The notes beneath the pieces are model-generated. The model did no database searches and was not told where the DNA came from. It worked only from the letters and a program-made list of their open reading frames with translations. This document shows positions 8,408-16,418 of a stretch of 64,000 nucleotides of DNA, one piece after another; position 1 is the first letter of the stretch, and every line of letters begins with the position of its first letter. This DNA comes from Gemmatimonadota bacterium (lineage in GTDB: Bacteria; Gemmatimonadota; Gemmatimonadetes; Longimicrobiales; Gaopeijiaceae), in the NCBI GenBank assembly GCA_009838975.1, contig VXQO01000025.1, positions 96,527 to 160,526 on the forward strand, written 5' to 3'. The position numbers and the translations under genes are program-made.

Positions 8408-11400
8408 TACGCCGCCAGTCCGTAATGATCTTCGGGGCATCCTCCAGGAGTTCGTTGAGTTCGGCGATCACACCGTTCACAATGCCGGAGAGTTCCCCCG
8501 CCCGCTGAGCGGCCCCGGCCTCGATCTCCGTGAGCACCTCCATCTGCCCGACCGTCGGCCGCGCCTGCGGGGCCGAGACGGCCCGGGAGATGTTCCGAAG
8601 CTGCTCGATCAGACGCGGCCAATCGCGAAAGCTCAGTGATCCCGGTGGACGGCGAACTTCGGCCGCCACGGCCGTGAGCTGACCCTGCGCGTCGCCGGCG
8701 ACGGTCCGAACCTGTTCCTCATTGGCCAGATCCTTGCCTTCGATGGACTCCAGCAGCCCGTCGATCTGGCCGTCCAGGTCGAGGATCGTCGCCATCATCC
8801 GGTTGAGTTGCGTCTCGAGGTCGCGCGCACGCATGGCCGCGGCGAAGCGCTCCTGGTACACGGCCTGAGACGCCGCCACGTTGGGATCGCCGCGGAGTTG
8901 GAAATCCTTCGACAACTCCTGCTCGCCCAGGTCGACCGTCGCCGTGTAGGTGCCCGGTACGGCGGGCGGGCCGGTGGGACCGAAAAAGAAGAACCCGCCA
9001 CCCGGAGGACCCTCTCCCGGAATCGGTTCCGCGCCGGTCCAGCGGAGGTCCCAGATCGCGCGGTTCACGCCCGACCTGACGCCGCTGTGTTCGAATTCGC
9101 GCACGAGCACGCCGCCGCTGTCGGTGATACGCACGTCGACGGAGTTGCCCGTGGCCTCGGCGGCCTCCTCCGAAAGGTGGAAGTGGATCCACGCGCCGGG
9201 GTCGGGGTTCTCGCCGGCGAAGCGGCTCTGGCCGAAGTTGCTCGTGCGGCCCCACATCTCCCACTCGGTCGCCATGCGGATGTCGAAGAGATGTGCGTCC
9301 TGGCCGATCGCCTCGGTCAGCTCGACCATGGGCTGGATGTCGTCGAGGATCCACGCGCCGCGTCCGTGCGTCCCGATGACGAGGTCGTTGTACTCGCGCT
9401 GGATCCTGACCCCCCGCACCGACACGCGCGGAAGGTTGCCGCGGATGTCCACCCATGTGTCGCCACGGTCCCACGAGGCGAAGATGCCCCGCTCCATGCC
9501 GACGAAGAGCAGGTCGGGGTTGGCGGGGTGCTGCCGGACGACCTTCACGTAGTCGTCCTGGGGGAGTCCGGCGGAGATGTCGCGCCACGACTGCCCGTAG
9601 TCGCGCGTCTCGTAGAGGTGCGGGGTGAAGTCGTCGAGCCGGTGGTTGTCGACGGCCATGTACGCGGTCCCGGCATCGGTGGGCGACGCCTCGATGTTCC
9701 CGATCCACGTCTCGGCGGGCAGTCCGGGCACGCGGTCGCGCACGTTCGTCCACGTCGCGCCGTTGTCCCGTGTGATCTGCACGTTGCCATCGTCGGTGCC
9801 GACCCAGATCACGCCTGGCTCGAATTCGTCCTCGGCGATGGTGAGGATCGTCGTGTGGAACTCCGCCGCGGTGTTGTCGTTGTAGACCTCGCCGCCGGAA
9901 TCGAGCTGTTTTTCCGGGTCGTCCGTGGTGAGGTCGGGGCTGATCACGTCCCACGAGTGGCCGTAGTCCCCGCTGCGGAAGACCACGTTGCCGCCCCAGT
10001 ACACGGTGCCTGGATCGTGCGGCGAAATGACGATCGGCGCGTCCCAGTTGAAGCGGTACCTCGCCCGGTACATGCCCTGCCCCTGCGAGCCGATCATGAG
10101 CGGCCACGGCTCGATCGACCGCATCTGTCCCGAGTTGGTGTCCGTGATGCGGAAATAGCCGCCCTGCGCGTTGGAGTAGATCAGGTTCGGTTGACCCGGC
10201 ACCGGAACGGTGTAGAAGCCGTCGCCGCCGGATACCGTGTAGAAGTAGCCGGGAAGGATGCCCCGGTTGTCGTTCATACGGCTCGGACCGCACCAGTTGC
10301 CGTTGTCCTGAAGCCCGCCGCACACATAGTACGGATCGCGGTCGTCGACAAAAACGTGGTAGTACTGCGCAAGGCTGAAGTTGCGGAAGATGTGGAAGGT
10401 GGCGCCGCCGTCATACGTCACCTGCATGCCGCCGTCCGAGCCCGAGAGCACACGCTCACCGTCGAACGGGTCGATCCACAACCCCTGATGGTCTACATGC
10501 ACGTCGTTGGCAATGCGCTCGAAGGTTCGGCCTCCGTCCGTCGACTTCGACAACCCGCCCGAGAGCGTGAACAGCGTCTCGTGGTCGGATGGATCCACGA
10601 AGACATCGGAGTAGTAGAAGGGCCGGAAGTTGAGCTGGTTCCTGTTGTCGTTCACCATCGTCCACGTCTCACCGTAGTCGTCGGACATGAAGAGCGTGCC
10701 CGCAGTCGGGTACTCGGTGATCAGGTAGACGATGTTCGGACGCGACTGGGCCACGCTGATGCCGATGCGCGCCATGGGCTCGTCCGGCGTGGTCGTGATC
10801 TTCCGCCACGAGATCCCTCCGTCGCGCGAAACGTAGAGTGCGGTCTCCCTGCCCCCGTCGTCGAAGCGCCACGGCCGGCGGCGGAAGGTCCACATGCCGG
10901 CGTACACGTTCCTGGGGTTCGTCAGGTCGATGTCGATGTCCGAGCAGCCCGTGTCCTCGTCGATGAAGAGCACGTGCTCCCACGACTGCCCGCCATCGGT
11001 GGTGCGGAAGACGCCGCGCTCCTGGTGGGGGCCCCACGCGCGGCCCATGGCGCAGACCAGGGCGACATCGGGGTCGCGCGGATCGACGACGATGCGCTTG
11101 ATGCGCTCGCTGTCATCGAGGCCGAGGTGGGTCCAGGTGGCACCGCCGTCGGTCGAACGGTACACCCCGTCGCCGTATGAGACGGAGTTGCGCGGGTCGC
11201 CCTCACCGGCACCGAGCCAGAGGACGTTGTGGTCCGAGGGGGCAAGCGCCAGGGCGCCGACCGAGTAGGTGTTCTCGTCGTCCCACTGGTGCTCGAACGT
11301 CACGCCGCCGTTGGTGGTCTTCCAGACGCCCCCGTTGGCAGCCCCGACCCAGAAGGTCCGCGGGTCGCCCGGCACTCCGATGATCGCGGTGACGCGTCCG

Positions 11401-11567
11401 CCCATGTTCACCGGACCGATGTGACGCCACTCGATGTCGCCGAGGGCGGCCGAGATGGCTTCGGCGTCCTGGGCGTGGGCCGGTGTGGCCGCGAGCGGGG
11501 CAAGGGCGAGTGGGGTGATGAGCGCGAGAGCGAGCGGGAGTGCGCTACGGGACGACTTCATTTTCAT
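8397..11567 (-). CDS. Secreted Asp-box (sortilin/VPS10-like) repeat protein
   Basis: This is a 1056-residue secreted protein made of two propeller-like blocks with at least 11 Asp-box motifs (S-x-D-x-G-x-T-W type), such as STDGGATW, TTDGGQSW, TRDNGATW and SWDRGDTW. A signal peptide occupies about residues 1-33 (TPAHAQD). The last 250 residues are a separate helical or beta tail with the unusual GEGPPGGGFFFFGPTG linker. Proteins of this type are often labelled glycosyl hydrolase or sortilin-like, but no catalytic residues can be assigned here and a binding role is as likely. I placed the start at ATG 11567 because GGAG lies eight bases upstream and the signal peptide begins there; the frame stays open to 11672. 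Confidence 0.85.
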   Translation of the reverse strand: MKMKSSRSALPLALALITPLALAPLAATPAHAQDAEAISAALGDIEWRHIGPVNMGGRVTAIIGVPGDPRTFWVGAANGGVWKTTNGGVTFEHQWDDENTYSVGALALAPSDHNVLWLGAGEGDPRNSVSYGDGVYRSTDGGATWTHLGLDDSERIKRIVVDPRDPDVALVCAMGRAWGPHQERGVFRTTDGGQSWEHVLFIDEDTGCSDIDIDLTNPRNVYAGMWTFRRRPWRFDDGGRETALYVSRDGGISWRKITTTPDEPMARIGISVAQSRPNIVYLITEYPTAGTLFMSDDYGETWTMVNDNRNQLNFRPFYYSDVFVDPSDHETLFTLSGGLSKSTDGGRTFERIANDVHVDHQGLWIDPFDGERVLSGSDGGMQVTYDGGATFHIFRNFSLAQYYHVFVDDRDPYYVCGGLQDNGNWCGPSRMNDNRGILPGYFYTVSGGDGFYTVPVPGQPNLIYSNAQGGYFRITDTNSGQMRSIEPWPLMIGSQGQGMYRARYRFNWDAPIVISPHDPGTVYWGGNVVFRSGDYGHSWDVISPDLTTDDPEKQLDSGGEVYNDNTAAEFHTTILTIAEDEFEPGVIWVGTDDGNVQITRDNGATWTNVRDRVPGLPAETWIGNIEASPTDAGTAYMAVDNHRLDDFTPHLYETRDYGQSWRDISAGLPQDDYVKVVRQHPANPDLLFVGMERGIFASWDRGDTWVDIRGNLPRVSVRGVRIQREYNDLVIGTHGRGAWILDDIQPMVELTEAIGQDAHLFDIRMATEWEMWGRTSNFGQSRFAGENPDPGAWIHFHLSEEAAEATGNSVDVRITDSGGVLVREFEHSGVRSGVNRAIWDLRWTGAEPIPGEGPPGGGFFFFGPTGPPAVPGTYTATVDLGEQELSKDFQLRGDPNVAASQAVYQERFAAAMRARDLETQLNRMMATILDLDGQIDGLLESIEGKDLANEEQVRTVAGDAQGQLTAVAAEVRRPPGSLSFRDWPRLIEQLRNISRAVSAPQARPTVGQMEVLTEIEAGAAQRAGELSGIVNGVIAELNELLEDAPKIITDWRRTIS

Positions 11568-11626
11568 ATCGGGTTCTCCGGGGATGGCTGCCTGTGACCG
11601 TGGGTAGGCAGATGGGTGGCCAACCA

Positions 11627-11653
11627 CTAATACAAGGCATCTCGTTCTGGCAA
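11627..11653 (-). promoter_or_regulatory. Possible promoter of the Asp-box gene
   Basis: Read on the minus strand, TTGCCA (11653-11648) and TATTAG (11632-11627) sit 15 bases apart, about 60 bases before the ATG at 11567. Both hexamers resemble sigma-70 elements, but the spacing is short. This is the only such pair I see in the 116-base gap between the two minus-strand genes. Confidence 0.3.
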
Positions 11654-11683
11654 AACCTCGCGGGGTTGGCAAACGGACTCCTC

Positions 11684-14600
11684 CTAGCGCTCACCCCCGG
11701 GCTCGTCCTCCACGAACCCCCGGTACCCCAGCACCCGCTGTCGCGGCCAGACCTCGTCGAGCGTCTCCGCCTCGAACAGCCGCCCATTCATCATCACCTG
11801 CTCGACCAACACGGTATTGCGGAGGTCATCGAGGGGATTGCGCGACAGGATCGCCAGGTCGGCAAGCTTGCCGGGCTCGATCGAGCCGAGCTCCGTCTCG
11901 AGACCGATGCCGTTCGCGCCGAAGATGGTGGCGGACTTGAGCGCGTCGTGGTTCGACATGCCGCCCGAGGCGACCATCCACAGCTCCCAGTGGAAACCGA
12001 GGCCCTGCAGCTGGCCGTGGCTGCCGACTCCAGCGAAGCCGCCGTCGGCGACCACATCGGCCAGGAAGCGGGCGTGGTCCTCGAAGACGTACTCCTCGTC
12101 GATCGCCCATGCGACCGAACCCGCCGCGCCGGCGCGCCGCCGGGTGCGGGCGTCGAGGGTCTCGCGGGGTGTGAAGCGCACCAGGCGCTCGTTGCCGAGG
12201 ACGTCCTCGGTCGTGAACCAGTAGATCTCGCCCATGGGGCCGCCGAAGGAGACGATGAGGGTCGGCGTGTTCAGGACTTTCGTCTCCGAGAAGAGGCGGA
12301 CGACATCGTGATAGAGCGGGTAGACGGGCAGGTTGTGTTCGATGCCGGGGTAGCCGTCCATGGCGTGCGTCAGGTCGGCCTGGTAGTCGAGGCCGGCTTC
12401 GGTGGTTGGCATGAGTTCGAGTTCGCGCGCCGCCATGACGAGCCACTGCCGCTGCTGGCGGTTCCCCGAGAGGTACATCTTGAAGGTCTTGGTGTCGTAG
12501 TAGTCCGAGTAGCGCCGGAGCACGTCGCGGGCGTGGTCGAGGTCGCGGATGCCCTCCAGGGCCTGGTAGTTGGCGAAGACCCCCGGGCCGGTGGAGTAGA
12601 TGCGCGGGCCCAGGATGTCGCCTGACCGCACCCGGTCGGCGTAGGTGAGGACATCGGAGACACCGGTCTGGGGGTCGCGAGTGGTCGTGACGCCGAAGGC
12701 CAGGTTCGCGAGGTAGCTCCACGGTTGCGTGGTGTGGACGCTGGCCGGCGGGCGGAGGTGGGCGTGGGTGTCGACGAAGCCGGGCGTGATGGTCATGCCG
12801 GAGACGTCGCGGACCTCGGCGCCACTCGGGACGTCGAGCGTGGCGGATGGGCCGACGGCGGCGATGCGGTTGCCGTCGATGAGGATGTCGCCGGATTCGA
12901 TGACTTCGTCGCCGCGCATGGTGATGACGCGGGCGCCGGTTAGCAGGAGTGTCCCGGTGGGGAGGTCGCGGGGGACATCGAGGGCGACGCGGACTTCGGT
13001 GGGCTGGTAGCGGGGGTCGGAGTCGGCGGCTGGATTGTCGGTGGCGGTGGGATCGGCGTCCTCGGCAGGGGTGTCGGCTTCGTCAGACTCCGCAGCCTCG
13101 GCAGCCTCGACGCTGTCCGCAAAGGCCTCCGCGTCCGCCAGGTTGTAGCGGAAGTACGCGTTTCCGAGCGCCCAGACCGCCTCCTCGCCATCGCTGCTCC
13201 ATGACTGGAACTCGCCGCCGGACTCGGTGATCCGGGTGACCGGGACCGCTGCGCTGGAGGGACTCCGGACCGAGACGGTCGGGGCCTCGGCGCCCACCTG
13301 CGGGACGGTCACGAGGTAGAGGTCGTTGCCGACCTTGGCCAGCGCCCGCCCCCCGGCGGGCGACACCCGAATCGAGGACGCGTTGGCTGGGGGGCCGCCG
13401 CGGTTGGCCGAAAAGCCGGTGACCTTGAGGTGTTCCTTCTCGTCGGTGCCGTCCCAGCGGATCGACACCAGGCCGCGCGCGCCCGCGTTCAGGTAGATGC
13501 GGTCGGGCTGGTCGGTGCGGAAGTGCGGCTGGGAGCGTCCCAGCGCCTCCGCCACGACCGTCGCCGCGCCGGGGGCGCCTTCGTCCGCCCCGTACCAGAC
13601 GATGTCGGCTTGGCCACCGCCGCCGGCGCCTTGCAGACGTGCGCGCACCGGCCTCTGCAGCGCCACGATGCGGTCGCCGTCTGGAGACCAGGCGGGGGAT
13701 TGCAGGTAGCGCGCCGCATCCGACACGCGCCGGGCGTCGTCGCCATTTGCCGGGATCTCCCAGAGATGGCCACCGTCCGGCTCACGCCAGCTCACCGCCG
13801 CCAGCGTCTCGCCGTCGGGCGACCATGCGGGATGGAACAGGGCACCGTCGACCTCCGCGCCGATCCGGCGCGGGACACCCCCACCTGCTTCCATCACATA
13901 CAGCAGGCCAAGCGCGGTGAACGCGATCTCGCTGCCGTCCGGCGACAGGGCGACGCCGCGGATCTGGCGCGCGCGGAAGGTCGGCGTGTCCTCGACCGGG
14001 TAGTCGAAGTCGAGGCGGGGGCCCGCGTGGATGACCACGTCGGCCGTGAAGGGGATCTCGGTGGGCTCGTTCGCATCCGTCTCGCCGGCGGCCAGCGGCA
14101 CGCGCCAGAGGCGACCGCCGTAGGAAGCGATCAGTGCGGTGCCGTCGGGCGTGAAGGCGTAGCCGGGGAGGAGGTCGAGGGTCGCGCGGCTCTCCATGTC
14201 GTCGCGCTGCACGGGGTAGACCAGCCAGCGTTCGTCGCCGGTGGCGAGGTCGCGGGCGCGGAGGCCGGTGGCATCCTCGTGGCGGGAACCGTAGACGAGC
14301 GTGGCGCCGTCGGGGGACACGACCGGACGGAACCCCGACCCGTAGCGGCCGGTGACCGTCGGGCTGCGACCCGTCTCGCGGTCGTAGCGGACGAGCTGGT
14401 ACTTCGGGAAAGCCGCGTCGTAGGTCCAGTCGCGTGTGCCCTGGGCGAGGTAGATGTAGCGGCCGGTGGGATCGAAGGCGGCTCCGATAGCCTTGAGCTG
14501 CTCGGGCTCGCTGATCAGGGCGATGCCGTTGCCGCCGTCGCGGTGGAAGAGCCAGGGCTTCGCGGCGCCGCCGAGCGGGCTGAAGGTGCGGGACGCGACC

Positions 14601-15058
14601 AGATACTGTCCGTCCGGCGACCAGTCGGGCGAGGTGTAGAGGTTGCCGTTGCCGCGGGTGAGTTGGGTGGTGTCGGAGCCGTCGGTGCTCAGCACCCAGA
14701 GGTTCTGGCCGCCGCTCCGGTCCGAGACGAAGACGATCTCGGAGCCGTCGGGGCTGTAGCGCGGCTGGCTCTCGAAGGCCGGGCCGGTCAGCAGCGGGGT
14801 CGCGGTACCGCCCTCGACCGGGAGCGTGTAGAGGTCGCCGAGGAGGTCGAAGACGAGGGTCGCGCCGTCCGGGCTGATGTCGACGGAAATCCAGGAGCCT
14901 TCGCTGGTGGTGAAGCGGATCTCGCGGGTGGGTTCGAGGGGGAGGGAGGCAGTGGCGAGGGAGTCGGCCTGCGTGGAGTTGGCGGGCGATTCCTGGGCGA
15001 GGGCGGGCGCCGCCGGGAGGGATGCGATGGTGACTAGGGTGAGGGCGCGGCTCTTCAT
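11684..15058 (-). CDS. Secreted PD40-propeller amidohydrolase
   Basis: This 1124-residue fusion has a signal peptide (about 1-21, PALAQ), a long run of TolB-like PD40 repeats (blocks such as YSPDGSEIVFVSD, WSPDGQYLVAS and LSPDGSEIAFT), an acidic low-complexity linker near residue 690 (EADTPAEDADPTATD), and a C-terminal amidohydrolase. The hydrolase has THAHLRPP near residue 764, the candidate lysine in TKTFKMYLSG, LTHAMDGYP, and GSHGQLQGLGFHWELW typical of this imidazolonepropionase-like group. The substrate is unknown; a peptide or cyclic amide is plausible. ATG 15058 is preceded by GGGGAG at eight bases. It begins only five bases after the stop of the PIN toxin gene, so its ribosome binding site lies inside that gene and translation is probably coupled. 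Confidence 0.88.
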   Translation of the reverse strand: MKSRALTLVTIASLPAAPALAQESPANSTQADSLATASLPLEPTREIRFTTSEGSWISVDISPDGATLVFDLLGDLYTLPVEGGTATPLLTGPAFESQPRYSPDGSEIVFVSDRSGGQNLWVLSTDGSDTTQLTRGNGNLYTSPDWSPDGQYLVASRTFSPLGGAAKPWLFHRDGGNGIALISEPEQLKAIGAAFDPTGRYIYLAQGTRDWTYDAAFPKYQLVRYDRETGRSPTVTGRYGSGFRPVVSPDGATLVYGSRHEDATGLRARDLATGDERWLVYPVQRDDMESRATLDLLPGYAFTPDGTALIASYGGRLWRVPLAAGETDANEPTEIPFTADVVIHAGPRLDFDYPVEDTPTFRARQIRGVALSPDGSEIAFTALGLLYVMEAGGGVPRRIGAEVDGALFHPAWSPDGETLAAVSWREPDGGHLWEIPANGDDARRVSDAARYLQSPAWSPDGDRIVALQRPVRARLQGAGGGGQADIVWYGADEGAPGAATVVAEALGRSQPHFRTDQPDRIYLNAGARGLVSIRWDGTDEKEHLKVTGFSANRGGPPANASSIRVSPAGGRALAKVGNDLYLVTVPQVGAEAPTVSVRSPSSAAVPVTRITESGGEFQSWSSDGEEAVWALGNAYFRYNLADAEAFADSVEAAEAAESDEADTPAEDADPTATDNPAADSDPRYQPTEVRVALDVPRDLPTGTLLLTGARVITMRGDEVIESGDILIDGNRIAAVGPSATLDVPSGAEVRDVSGMTITPGFVDTHAHLRPPASVHTTQPWSYLANLAFGVTTTRDPQTGVSDVLTYADRVRSGDILGPRIYSTGPGVFANYQALEGIRDLDHARDVLRRYSDYYDTKTFKMYLSGNRQQRQWLVMAARELELMPTTEAGLDYQADLTHAMDGYPGIEHNLPVYPLYHDVVRLFSETKVLNTPTLIVSFGGPMGEIYWFTTEDVLGNERLVRFTPRETLDARTRRRAGAAGSVAWAIDEEYVFEDHARFLADVVADGGFAGVGSHGQLQGLGFHWELWMVASGGMSNHDALKSATIFGANGIGLETELGSIEPGKLADLAILSRNPLDDLRNTVLVEQVMMNGRLFEAETLDEVWPRQRVLGYRGFVEDEPGGER

Positions 15059-15063
15059 TTCGG

Positions 15064-15558
15064 TTACTCCCCGAGGCTGTAGCGCCGGCGACGGTCCGGC
15101 ACACGAGGCACCGTCTCGAACCCGGCCTGAGAAAAATGGCGATCGGTCGTCAGGGCCCTGGCCAGGCCCAGTTCCTGCATCACGACGAAGCTTGTGCAGT
15201 GGGTGAAAGAGAGGTCGCTGTCGGTCCACTCGACTCTGTCGGCCCGCTCGAAGAAGCGCGTCCGGGCCTTTTCCGCCCGTGAGGCATCGATGCGTTCCCA
15301 GCGGATCCGGGAGCTGGCGTCGATCTGGGCCCACCATTCGGCGGCCGCGCCCAACCCCAGCCGAACCCGAATGAGCGTCAGCGTCTCGTCGATCACATAG
15401 TCTGTCGAGACCAGGATTCCCCCGCCCTCCAGGCATGAATCGCGTTCCCGACGGCTGGACTCATGCGCCGGATCAGCGGCGTCGGCCATGGCCATCCAGC
15501 CGGCCGTGTCGACGAAGAGCGCCCGGCGGCTTGGGGGGCTACTCACCGCCCTGGCCAT
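15064..15558 (-). CDS. PIN-domain toxin (VapC-like)
   Basis: This 164-residue protein has the PIN nuclease layout: LFVDTAGW with Asp17, VIDETLTLI with Glu58, WTDSDLSFTHC with Asp113 and Asp115, and LTTDRHF with Asp139. These acidic residues would bind magnesium or manganese for RNA cleavage. The gene overlaps its upstream antitoxin by 20 bases, the usual type II toxin-antitoxin order. The RNA target cannot be read from sequence. The stop is five bases from the next start, so the large amidohydrolase behind it probably shares the transcript. Confidence 0.85.
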   Translation of the reverse strand: MARAVSSPPSRRALFVDTAGWMAMADAADPAHESSRRERDSCLEGGGILVSTDYVIDETLTLIRVRLGLGAAAEWWAQIDASSRIRWERIDASRAEKARTRFFERADRVEWTDSDLSFTHCTSFVVMQELGLARALTTDRHFSQAGFETVPRVPDRRRRYSLGE

Positions 15559-15793
15559 ACAGAATGCGGTCGTGATCCACGGCGGTCAGCCCGTCGGTAG
15601 ACTGGCCCACCGCTTCCGCCCCATAAAGCGAATCGTCCTCAAGGGGGCCAAGACCTACTCCGCCATGCAGCGGCACGATTCGAAATGCCGGCCGGCTCCG
15701 GTAGAGGACGGTGAAGTGCTCTCCGCGCTTCACCCGCTCGATGACACGCCCCATCTCGTGTCGCAGCGTCTTGACGTTGATTGTGTTGGACAT
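15539..15793 (-). CDS. Phd/YefM-type antitoxin
   Basis: This 84-residue protein starts with a Phd-like DNA-binding fold (TINVKTLRHEMGRVIERVK, then GEHFTVLYRSRPAFRIVPL). Its variable C-terminal tail ends near DHDRILYG, which would wrap the toxin. The pairing with a PIN toxin and the 20-base overlap support a functional toxin-antitoxin unit. Antitoxins of this kind normally repress their own promoter, and a direct repeat just upstream may be the operator. Confidence 0.85.
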   Translation of the reverse strand: MSNTINVKTLRHEMGRVIERVKRGEHFTVLYRSRPAFRIVPLHGGVGLGPLEDDSLYGAEAVGQSTDGLTAVDHDRILYGQGGE

Positions 15794-15822
15794 CGGCGGA
15801 AACCCTTCGGAAGCCGCGTGGT

Positions 15823-15852
15823 GATGATCTCAAGGTAAACTTAAGATGATCT
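15823..15852. promoter_or_regulatory. Direct repeat upstream of the toxin-antitoxin operon
   Basis: GATGATCT occurs at 15823-15830 and again at 15845-15852, 22 bases apart and thus about two helical turns. It lies 30 to 60 bases upstream of the antitoxin start in an unusually AT-rich patch. The position fits an autoregulatory operator for the Phd-type antitoxin. No firm -35/-10 pair is visible, so this is an inference from position and repetition. Confidence 0.3.
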
Positions 15853-15983
15853 TCGGGCTCGATTCACCGGCGTGGACCAATCCCCCTCGTACCGCCGTCG
15901 TGCTGTTGGTTCAGTTTCCGTCGTATCCTGTACTATGAGCCGCACACCCGATGCACAGTACCGTTCGCTCGGCGGCGAGGCCA

Positions 15984-16394
15984 TCAAAACAACTCCTCCC
16001 CCGGCAACCCCGACGCCTGTTCCAGCCAGCTGACCAGCAGGCCCTCGTCGGGCTCGTCCCCCTCGTGGATGTGGAAGTACCGCACATGCTCGTACTTGGA
16101 GGTCACCGGCGGCACGGGGCGCAACGAGCCGCCGTTGAGGAAGGTCACCTTGATGTACTTCGTGAAGCAGTGGAACGAGAGGAACCATCCCTGGCCCTCG
16201 ATCCCATAGAATGGCGAGTTCCACCGGACCGCCTTGCGGACCCCGGGCACGCTCCGCTCGACCAGCGAGTCCAGATATCGGCCGACCTCGCGCTTCCAGC
16301 CCGGCATGGCCGCAATGTAAGCCTGCACAGGCCCGTCCCCGTCACCCTTCGGGATCTGGGGATTCCCGCCCGAGAGCAGTTTCGGCTTACCCAC
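15984..16394 (-). CDS. DUF1801 family protein
   Basis: This 136-residue protein matches the DUF1801 (YdhG-like) fold, small alpha/beta proteins related in shape to frataxin-like iron chaperones and with no proven activity. The N-terminal KPKLLSGGNPQIPKGDGDG, the central VRWNSPFYGIEGQGWFLSF and the FTKYIKVTF segment are characteristic. The start is GTG 16394, matching the usual start of the family. It lies 24 bases downstream of the S9 peptidase gene on the same strand. The 190 bases between its stop and the antitoxin start hold the toxin-antitoxin control region and no further gene. Confidence 0.85.
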   Translation of the reverse strand: MGKPKLLSGGNPQIPKGDGDGPVQAYIAAMPGWKREVGRYLDSLVERSVPGVRKAVRWNSPFYGIEGQGWFLSFHCFTKYIKVTFLNGGSLRPVPPVTSKYEHVRYFHIHEGDEPDEGLLVSWLEQASGLPGEELF

Positions 16395-16418
16395 CGGAAG
16401 TCGGCCCGCCCCCGGCCT

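Noticed and set aside
8808..11180. 790-codon plus-strand frame inside the Asp-box gene
   Set aside because: It is antisense to eleven Asp-box repeats, and its product is valine/arginine/aspartate-rich without domains.
13430..15037. 535-codon plus-strand frame opposite the PD40 amidohydrolase
   Set aside because: Low-complexity antisense product; the minus-strand frame has PD40 repeats and a signal peptide.
15841..16224. 127-codon minus-strand frame overlapping the DUF1801 gene
   Set aside because: It is out of frame with the DUF1801 blocks and lacks homology; the sequence before it is a control region.
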